A program made the translations under genes and the position numbers. Below, one piece after another: positions 1 through 5,111 of a DNA stretch of 7,194 nucleotides (position 1 is the first letter of the stretch; each line of letters starts with the position of its first letter). Under the pieces are notes generated by a model. That model made no database searches. It was not told where the DNA came from and saw only the letters and a list, made by a program, of their open reading frames with translations. This DNA is from Crocinitomicaceae bacterium (GTDB lineage Bacteria > Bacteroidota > Bacteroidia > Flavobacteriales_D > Crocinitomicaceae): NCBI GenBank assembly GCA_024643585.1, contig JAHEMP010000116.1, forward strand, positions 1 to 7,194, read 5' to 3'.

Positions 1-13
1 CCTGTCGGGGTCA
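1..13 (+). tRNA. Probable 3' end of a tRNA gene cut by the window edge
   Basis: The first 13 bases read as the end of a tRNA: CCTGT would be the 3' half of the T-stem, CGGGGTC the 3' half of a 7-bp acceptor stem, and the next A the discriminator base, followed by CA. A long hairpin with a T-rich 3' flank starts two bases later, as expected for a tRNA transcript terminator. The T-loop, anticodon and 5' acceptor strand (predicted GACCCCG) lie left of the window, so the amino-acid identity cannot be given. This is inference from a short pattern and could be chance. Confidence 0.35.
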
Positions 14-14
14 C

Positions 15-64
15 AAAAACAAAGCGAGAATGAGAGCGAGAGCGTTATTCTCGTTTTTGTTTTT
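15..64 (+). terminator. Long hairpin, probable terminator of the gene to the left
   Basis: The arms 15-31 and 47-64 form about 17 pairs: a perfect CGAGAAT/ATTCTCG core (25-31 with 47-53), a G-U pair, then an A-rich arm against a T-rich arm with one bulged T at 58. The 15-base loop (32-46) contains GAGAGC twice in tandem. The descending arm is T-rich, so a + strand transcript would end in a U-rich stretch, consistent with intrinsic termination right after the putative tRNA. The loop is longer than usual for a terminator. Confidence 0.45.
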
Positions 65-167
65 CCTCATTTTTATTCTGTTTCTCTCTCTTTTTAGTCG
101 AACTGATCCAATCCATCACCTCCTCCAAATCCCCATAAAAGTTTGATTTTTCGACCTCCGGGGACAC

Positions 168-197
168 AAAAAAACCAGCCCGAATGCTGGTTTTTTT
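168..197 (-). terminator. Strong bidirectional intrinsic terminator
   Basis: A perfect 12-bp stem pairs 168-179 with 186-197 around a 6-base loop (CCGAAT). The top is the GC-containing block CCAGC/GCTGG and the base is a seven-A by seven-T helix, so both strands give a hairpin followed by a U-run. It lies 28 bases past the stop codon of the secreted protein gene on the minus strand and most likely ends that transcript. It could equally stop + strand transcription coming from the left edge. Confidence 0.82.
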
Positions 198-225
198 CTT
201 TTGTATTTTCTTCCAATTCATCTGT

Positions 226-2649
226 CTATTTCAACAAATTCACTTGACCGTGAATTTTCTGAACTTCTGTTTCGTCAACAAAAGTGACTTTCAGGGACCA
301 ATTGTAAATGCCTTGTGCAACTTTTATATTTTGGAATGTACCATCCCACGCTGCAGTTGGGTCATAAGATTGGAAAATTACTTCACCGTAGCGATTGTAA
401 ATTATGAATTCGTACGTATCAATTCTATCTACAGGCGTTATTATTGGTCTGAAAACGCCATTGAATTCATCTCCGTCGGGCGTAAAAGTATTGGGTACGT
501 AAATTGGATTTGATTGGTATACCTTAAGTATTCGTGTAATGGAATCAAAACAACCCGTTTCATTTGTCACCATCAATTGAATCGCATAATTGCCATCTTC
601 ATCGAAAGGAGGAAATTGAAGACTCGTGCTTGTAGAATTAAGGTTTAAATTCGAACAGAGCCATTGAGAAGCATTAATGGTTTGAGATGTATTGGTTATA
701 GAAACAGGATCAAATAACACTTCTGCTGGATTTGGTTTGATAATGAAATCGGCATGAGGTTTCAGTTCATACGGTATTTGAATAGGGAAGATGGTATGTG
801 TAGAATCACATCCATATTGATTTGCATACAAAGTAACATACGGAATTGTATCCCAAGTAAAACAAGAAGGATAAGACTCTGAAGTCGTATCTGAATAATG
901 GACAGTTAAATTCAAAGTAACAACAGAATCACAACCTACGCTGTTGACCAATGTGTGCTGAGCCACGGTATTGTCAGATGTATAATTGTTTCCATCAATC
1001 CAAAGATAATTGTCACACGCAACCTGTGTATCTATGCCAGTTGTTGAATAGAGAATGGTTAAATTCAATGTGATAACGGAATCCGCACCAGCGACATTTG
1101 GAATCGTCCATGTTGGAGTGTCTATTGACGAGGTGTAGGTATTCCCATCCATCCAAGTGTATGTGTCACAATGCGTTTGAAAGTCAGTGCTCGCTGTTGA
1201 AACAAGGATGTTTAAATTCAAGGTAATTGTACTATCACAACCAAGGTAGTTCGTAAGCACTTGAGTATATACGCCCGATTGATTGTACTGTTGATTATTC
1301 AATATAAAGGAATCAACTGCTGTAATATTCAATGTTGAACTTGTCGTATCTAATACGGTTACAAACAAACTATCCATTTCGGAACAGCCTAGTCCATCCA
1401 CTACGGTGGCATAATAATATTGTGACGAAAGAGGATAAAACGGAACCCCGTTCATGACTAGATTAGACCAATTGACAACATTTGAACTGGTTCCCGATAC
1501 AGAAGTCGATTCACCTTCACAAATTATTTGATCCGGTCCTGCATCCACATATAGATTTTGGGCGACGGTGAGCACAACACTATCTGACTCCACGATCCCA
1601 CATGCATCCACCACGTCTACATAATAGGTTATGGTATCAGGAACCCCATTTCCAACTAGGGTGACAAATGAACTAGTGCTGCCTGTTGACCAACTGTACG
1701 TAACCGGAAGCAATGCAGCTGAAGATACGTTCGTTACACTAACAGGTGTGCTGCCATAAGTACAATTTACAGAAACGGTGTCAACCAATGAATAAGTGAA
1801 AGCATTGTTGTAAACATTAATGTAAATGGTGTCCGATTCACATTGATAATTACCCAAAGTATCATAAACATAAGCCACAAATGCTGTATCTGTTGTAGGC
1901 ACCATATAGAAGGAAGTCGTATCGGTTAAACCAGTACTCCAATTGACAACCGCATTGGTTCCACATGGAAATCCACTTGAATTTATAATGATGTTATCCA
2001 GTCCCCAGTTGTCACAGCAAGTCCCCGAAGTTGAAGATTGCGTCCATCTGAACTTGGTGTTTGCCGACAATGCACCCGTCGGAATTGGAACGTTAAAGGT
2101 ATTCCAAGAGGTAAACGGAGTAACACCAGATGCACCAGGCGTAGTAGCGCCAGGATTTCCAGGCAAAATAGTGCCGTTTGGTGCATAATATACAATGTCA
2201 ATCCAAGTCAATCCTCCGTTCAAAGAATATTGCAAGCTTACTCCTTCATTGTACTGGTCAGGTCCTTCACAAGGGGTAGATCCACCTTGAACGGCGTAAA
2301 TCATCTGAAAATTAATGTAGCCTCCGCAGCTAACATCAAAACCTGCTGTGGTAATATTCGGCACCCCAGTACTTGTAGATGCCCAATAATATGGGGTATT
2401 GCTCAAGCTTGGTCCACAAGGAGCTGTAAAATAGGTGCTTCCAGCTGTCGACCAACCTACTGGCAGACTAGAGTTGTTGAAATTAAATGCCTGGTTGTTG
2501 TTAATTAAATTTGCGGTAGCTACAATCAAAATTGAATCACCCGGACACACATTTCCTGTCATGGGCGTTACGTCAATTGCACAACTGGCTTGGCTATGAC
2601 TCGTTAAATTAAAGAATAAAGTCGTTAAGAATAATAGAATATATTTCAT
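226..2649 (-). CDS. Secreted multidomain protein with reelin-like domain and type B T9SS tail
   Basis: This 807-residue protein is predicted to be exported and handled by the type IX secretion system. Residues 1-21 are a Sec signal peptide (hydrophobic LLFLTTLFFNL core, then SHSQA). Residues about 56-223 resemble a reelin repeat: a jelly-roll with LQYSLNGGLTW and a closing FRWTQSSTSG...DNWGLDNIII. Immunoglobulin-like segments follow (about 230-435), then four degenerate repeats with GCDS-type motifs (about 441-622) and a PKD-like domain (about 632-711). Residues 713-807 are the gliding-motility-associated C-terminal domain (CHU_C, type B sorting signal), recognisable by PNTFTPDGDEFN, IYNRYGEVIF and WDG. 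The protein is rich in Thr, Ser and Asn and low in Lys and Arg, typical of surface proteins. Its substrate or partner is unknown; adhesion or matrix binding is a guess. The start is the only Met placed before the signal peptide. The gene stands alone and is followed by a strong terminator. Domain assignments to CHU_C and PKD are firm; reelin-like is moderately sure. Confidence 0.93.
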   Translation of the reverse strand: MKYILLFLTTLFFNLTSHSQASCAIDVTPMTGNVCPGDSILIVATANLINNNQAFNFNNSSLPVGWSTAGSTYFTAPCGPSLSNTPYYWASTSTGVPNITTAGFDVSCGGYINFQMIYAVQGGSTPCEGPDQYNEGVSLQYSLNGGLTWIDIVYYAPNGTILPGNPGATTPGASGVTPFTSWNTFNVPIPTGALSANTKFRWTQSSTSGTCCDNWGLDNIIINSSGFPCGTNAVVNWSTGLTDTTSFYMVPTTDTAFVAYVYDTLGNYQCESDTIYINVYNNAFTYSLVDTVSVNCTYGSTPVSVTNVSSAALLPVTYSWSTGSTSSFVTLVGNGVPDTITYYVDVVDACGIVESDSVVLTVAQNLYVDAGPDQIICEGESTSVSGTSSNVVNWSNLVMNGVPFYPLSSQYYYATVVDGLGCSEMDSLFVTVLDTTSSTLNITAVDSFILNNQQYNQSGVYTQVLTNYLGCDSTITLNLNILVSTASTDFQTHCDTYTWMDGNTYTSSIDTPTWTIPNVAGADSVITLNLTILYSTTGIDTQVACDNYLWIDGNNYTSDNTVAQHTLVNSVGCDSVVTLNLTVHYSDTTSESYPSCFTWDTIPYVTLYANQYGCDSTHTIFPIQIPYELKPHADFIIKPNPAEVLFDPVSITNTSQTINASQWLCSNLNLNSTSTSLQFPPFDEDGNYAIQLMVTNETGCFDSITRILKVYQSNPIYVPNTFTPDGDEFNGVFRPIITPVDRIDTYEFIIYNRYGEVIFQSYDPTAAWDGTFQNIKVAQGIYNWSLKVTFVDETEVQKIHGQVNLLK
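784..1329 (-). repeat. Four degenerate tandem protein repeats with GCDS motifs
   Basis: Within the secreted protein, residues about 441-622 form four copies of a roughly 45-residue unit built as C-x-x-Y-x-W-x-(D)G-x-x-Y-T, a spacer, then GCDS-(T/V)-x-TLNLT. Units 2 and 3 are closest (YTWMDGNTYT and YLWIDGNNYT). Unit 1 lacks the leading Cys, unit 2 has GADS in place of GCDS, and unit 4 is shortened. This repeat type is common in large Bacteroidota surface proteins, where it acts as a stalk or spacer. The DNA copies have diverged, so slippage between them is unlikely. Confidence 0.7.
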
Positions 2650-2731
2650 GTGTTTCTTTTGAAAACTATAGTGTTCTGAGGGGTCGTAAATCTATAAAAA
2701 GCTAATGTTTAATCCAACTTTATGCAATAAA

Positions 2732-2739
2732 CAAACATA
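2732..2739 (-). promoter_or_regulatory. Candidate -7 promoter element for the secreted protein gene
   Basis: Read on the minus strand the site is TATGTTTG, an exact match to the Bacteroidota -7 consensus TAnnTTTG. It would give a leader of about 75 bases before the ATG at 2649. I see no clear TTTG -33 box at the expected spacing, so this rests on one short motif in AT-rich DNA. Confidence 0.33.
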
Positions 2740-2838
2740 TATCAATTTTAATGTTATAATTTGACATCCCTACGCCAAAAAATAACATTTCCTTCGAAAT
2801 CTCACTTTAAGGTTTCGCTATCCCTTTAAAATACTAAT

Positions 2839-2846
2839 TAAATTTG
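2839..2846 (+). promoter_or_regulatory. TAnnTTTG match directly before arfB
   Basis: TAAATTTG matches the Bacteroidota -7 consensus exactly but lies only 4 bases before the arfB ATG. If used, the mRNA would start at or within a base or two of the start codon (leaderless). Upstream there is TTTC near 2813-2816 rather than a proper TTTG -33 box. The match may simply reflect the A/T-rich run common before start codons in this phylum. Confidence 0.22.
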
Positions 2847-2850
2847 AAAA

Positions 2851-3258
2851 ATGAAACCAGATGTCCATTTACTTGAATCAGAAATCGCCTTTAAAATTTC
2901 GCGGAGTGGAGGACCTGGCGGACAAAACGTAAACAAAGTGGCTACCAAGGTAGAATTGGATTTTGATGTAAGAAATTCTAAATTATTAACCGACGAGCAA
3001 AAAAAGCGTATAGAATTAGTGTTGGCTTCGCGAATAACGAATGATGGTGTTTTGCAAATTGTTTCTCAATCCGAGAGATCCCAATTAAAAAATAAGCAAC
3101 AAGCTAGAGAACGATTTTTTAATTTAATAACAGAATGTTTCAAGGTTCAAAAAAGGCGGAAACCGACTAAAATGTCAAAAGGTGCAAAAGAACGTCGACT
3201 TACACTGAAAAAAAGAAGAGGTGAGATTAAAAAATTAAGAAATAAGAAGTTGGAATAA
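2851..3258 (+). CDS. arfB: Peptidyl-tRNA hydrolase ArfB (ribosome rescue)
   Basis: ArfB (YaeJ) enters the empty A site of ribosomes stalled at the 3' end of broken mRNA and hydrolyses the peptidyl-tRNA, independently of tmRNA. The protein is 135 residues, close to the usual 135-140. The release-factor catalytic loop is intact at residues 19-29 (SGGPGGQNVNK, GGQ at 23-25), preceded by a short domain and followed by the conserved VATKVEL. The last 35 or so residues form a very basic tail (RRKPTKMSKG, then a Lys/Arg-rich helix) that in the family threads into the mRNA channel. This tail and the short length separate it from full release factors RF1/RF2, which also carry GGQ. The ATG at 2851 leaves a normal family N-terminus. 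It is divergent from the secreted protein gene and converges with the membrane protein gene, 5 bases apart, so it is probably transcribed alone. Confidence 0.95.
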   Translation: MKPDVHLLESEIAFKISRSGGPGGQNVNKVATKVELDFDVRNSKLLTDEQKKRIELVLASRITNDGVLQIVSQSERSQLKNKQQARERFFNLITECFKVQKRRKPTKMSKGAKERRLTLKKRRGEIKKLRNKKLE

Positions 3259-3263
3259 AAAAT

Positions 3264-3800
3264 CTATCTATCGTTTCGTTCTACCTCGCCAATTTCACTC
3301 AATGTATGGTATAAAAAACTGACCAAGTGAAGCATCTGATCTCTTCCTTTTCTTTGTCCATAGCGGGCTGCAAGAAAGAAACTTGAAACCAAAATGGCTC
3401 CAAACGGAATGATCCATAACCAAGCACTCTGTCCTTCTTGAGAATATTGAACAAATCCGAACATACCTCCAAACAAAATCGCAATGGAAAGTGCAGAATA
3501 AATAAAGGTGAACATCACCCAAACGGTTTGTCGTGGCCCGATTAAACAAGATATTCTTGTGTAATCAATGAATTCATTGGTCTCAACACGAACAGTCATT
3601 TCTGGTGACCAATAATGTTGCACATTTTTGGGGGTTTTTAAAAAAATCAAATCTCCACTCCTTGTTCCAGCGACGGTTTTGTCTTCCTTTAGTTTGTCAT
3701 GGATTTTCACTAAACACGTCTCGACATCTGTTTGAGTTTTAAGATAAAATCGTGGGCGAATATCGCCAAGAATAGAATGATTCAATCGGTTGAATGGCAT
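3264..3800 (-). CDS. Two-helix membrane protein of unknown function
   Basis: I do not recognise this 178-residue protein. It has no signal peptide. Residues 1-90 look like a soluble alpha/beta domain with a short amphipathic helix (about 24-38) and beta-rich stretches (LIFLKT, MTVRVE). Two membrane helices follow at about 93-118 and 126-146, joined by a short loop (QYSQEGQSAW), then a basic stretch (RYGQRKGR) and a soluble C-terminal helix. By the positive-inside rule both ends should face the cytoplasm. The motif IGPRQTVWVMFTFIYS leading into helix 1 looks conserved-protein-like rather than random, and the gene has normal codon use, so I treat it as real. It converges with arfB with no visible terminator in the 5-base gap, and is divergent from the isoaspartyl peptidase gene with a 132-base gap. 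No catalytic motif is apparent. Confidence 0.85.
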   Translation of the reverse strand: MPFNRLNHSILGDIRPRFYLKTQTDVETCLVKIHDKLKEDKTVAGTRSGDLIFLKTPKNVQHYWSPEMTVRVETNEFIDYTRISCLIGPRQTVWVMFTFIYSALSIAILFGGMFGFVQYSQEGQSAWLWIIPFGAILVSSFFLAARYGQRKGRDQMLHLVSFLYHTLSEIGEVERNDR

Positions 3801-3848
3801 AACTCTCGAAATTTGTTCTCCTAAGATAAATTAAAAAGTTTTAGACAG

Positions 3849-3863
3849 AATCTAAATTAGATT
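3849..3863. promoter_or_regulatory. Perfect 15-base palindrome in a divergent promoter region
   Basis: AATCTAA-A-TTAGATT is a perfect 7-bp inverted repeat around one central base. It lies between the divergent membrane protein gene (ATG at 3800) and the isoaspartyl peptidase gene (ATG at 3933), 70-85 bases upstream of the latter. Its size and symmetry fit a dimeric repressor or activator site, but short AT-rich palindromes also occur by chance. No regulator gene is next to it. Confidence 0.3.
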
Positions 3864-3932
3864 TTCATGCTTTTATTTCCCATTCATTAAGTTTCTAGCT
3901 ACATTTAGCAACATTCAAAAAAATAAAATAAG

Positions 3933-4853
3933 ATGTACGCAATTGCAATTCATGGTGGAGCTGGAACAATCGACAAATCTGAAATGACGGTTGAAAAAGA
4001 AAGTGCCTATAAGAACGCTTTGAAAGAAGCTTTGGAAGCAGGTCAAAAAGCTTTATCAAAAGGACTTTCCGCAATGGACGCCGTTGAATTTGCAGTTAAC
4101 AGTTTGGAAAATTGTCTGCTTTTTAATGCAGGTAAAGGAGCCGTATTTTGTGCGGATGGAGGATTTGAATTGGATGCGAGCATCATGTCAGGAAAAGATT
4201 TAACTGCGGGCGCTGTGGCCGGAATAAAAAACATTGCCAATCCTATCTCTTTAGCAAGGAAAGTTAGTGAGAAAACACCGCACGTCATGTTGGCTGGTCA
4301 AGGAGCAATTGATTTTGCTAAAACAATAGGGATAAATCAAGAAACAGACGAATACTTTTTTACCCAACAAAGATACGATCAATGGCAAGCACTGGTAGGA
4401 ACAACAGAAGTTGCACTAGACCATGGTTCTTCAACAACAAAACCAATTGGAACAGTTGGAGCGGTGGCTTTGGATAAATTTGGGAATATTGCGGCGGCTA
4501 CCTCAACAGGAGGAATGACCAACAAGCAGTACGGAAGGGTTGGAGATACGCCAATAATTGGTTCTGGGACCTATGCCAACAATGCGACTTGTGCTATTTC
4601 TTGCACTGGTCACGGTGAATATTTTTTAAGATCGGTTGTAGCCTATGATATTTCATGTTTAATGGAATATGCAGGATTATCGCTAGATGAGGCCTGCAAT
4701 AAAGTGGTGAAAGACAAATTGGTTAAAATAGGAGGTGAAGGAGGTCTAATAGCCATCGATTCGAAAGGAAATATTTGCCTTCCATTTAATTCAGCCGGAA
4801 TGTACAGAGGTTTGGTAAGAGAAGGTGAAGATTATCAAATGTTCATTTATTAA
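3933..4853 (+). CDS. iaaA: Plant-type isoaspartyl peptidase / L-asparaginase
   Basis: This Ntn-hydrolase cleaves beta-aspartyl (isoaspartyl) dipeptides and also L-asparagine. In organisms with cyanophycinase it completes cyanophycin breakdown by splitting beta-Asp-Arg. The protein is 306 residues, family-typical. It opens with IAIHGGAGT and carries the FNAGKGAVF stretch (64-72), the sodium-loop region of the family. The autocleavage site and nucleophile is Thr174 in GTVGAVALD; Thr192 (STGG), Arg202 and Asp205 (GRVGDTP) and Thr225 (TGHGE) match the E. coli EcAIII residues T179, T197, R207, D210 and T230 at a constant offset of 5. Self-processing should give an alpha chain 1-173 and a beta chain 174-306. 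No signal peptide is present, so it is cytoplasmic, unlike the lysosomal or periplasmic glycosylasparaginase relatives. TACATTTA at 3900-3907 is a near match to the -7 consensus. The cyanophycinase gene lies 1.7 kb downstream on the other strand. Confidence 0.95.
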   Translation: MYAIAIHGGAGTIDKSEMTVEKESAYKNALKEALEAGQKALSKGLSAMDAVEFAVNSLENCLLFNAGKGAVFCADGGFELDASIMSGKDLTAGAVAGIKNIANPISLARKVSEKTPHVMLAGQGAIDFAKTIGINQETDEYFFTQQRYDQWQALVGTTEVALDHGSSTTKPIGTVGAVALDKFGNIAAATSTGGMTNKQYGRVGDTPIIGSGTYANNATCAISCTGHGEYFLRSVVAYDISCLMEYAGLSLDEACNKVVKDKLVKIGGEGGLIAIDSKGNICLPFNSAGMYRGLVREGEDYQMFIY

Positions 4854-4884
4854 TTCGTCGAATTGAAAACCCAATTTAGCATTT

Positions 4885-4932
4885 AAAAGAACTAGAATTT
4901 TCTTTTGAAAAAATCCTATAATTGTTCTTTTT
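4885..4932 (+). terminator. Weak candidate terminator after the isoaspartyl peptidase gene
   Basis: AAAAGAAC (4885-4892) pairs with GTTCTTTT (4924-4931), followed by further T. The 31-base loop contains a smaller A/T helix (ATTTTC against GAAAAAT). The U-rich end fits termination, but the stem has only two G-C pairs and the loop is long, so it would be weak. No better terminator is visible between this gene and the next. Confidence 0.27.
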
Positions 4933-4953
4933 ATTCTTTAAATTTAGTTGAAC

Positions 4954-4978
4954 GAATTAAGTGATATTACCTTAATTC
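4954..4978. repeat. Perfect 8-bp inverted repeat in the 258-base gap
   Basis: GAATTAAG (4954-4961) and CTTAATTC (4971-4978) pair perfectly around a 9-base loop. A second, smaller inverted repeat follows: TAAGAA at 4996-5001 against TTCTTA at 5014-5019. Neither is followed by a T-run, so they are not typical terminators. They lie 90-160 bases upstream of the propeller gene and could be leader structure or an operator. The rest of the gap 4854-5111 shows no gene and no convincing promoter. Confidence 0.35.
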
Positions 4979-5111
4979 CTACTGTTTTGGGTGTGTAAGA
5001 ATCTCATTTGTGGTTCTTAACTTCTTGCTACTACTCTAGAAAGGCACATCAAAATGCAATTCTCGCATCGGGTCATTGTTCTATTCTTTACCGTCATTTA
5101 AATTTATTGTC

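Noticed and set aside
150..163. Second tRNA gene ending near 167
   Set aside because: The bases before the TTCGA stretch cannot pair with those after it to make a T-stem, so at best it is a scar or a chance resemblance.
45..167. Minus-strand 40-residue reading frame starting at a GTG, highly charged, ending in the left hairpin
   Set aside because: It has no ATG, its frame runs back through the strong terminator, its end is the low-complexity Lys/Glu-rich hairpin arm, and it matches no family I recognise.
184..513. + strand reading frame starting inside the terminator loop
   Set aside because: It is antisense to the well-supported type B T9SS tail, and its start lies in the terminator hairpin.
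2038..2508. Long + strand reading frame opposite the secreted protein gene
   Set aside because: It is antisense to a gene with clear domain structure, its product has the scrambled Cys/Arg-rich look of an out-of-frame translation, and it has no recognisable motif.
2761..2766. TTGACA, an E. coli-type -35 box, with TATAAT-like bases just before it
   Set aside because: The order is wrong (TATAAT-like bases precede TTGACA), no -10 box lies at 17 bases, and Bacteroidota use a different promoter consensus.
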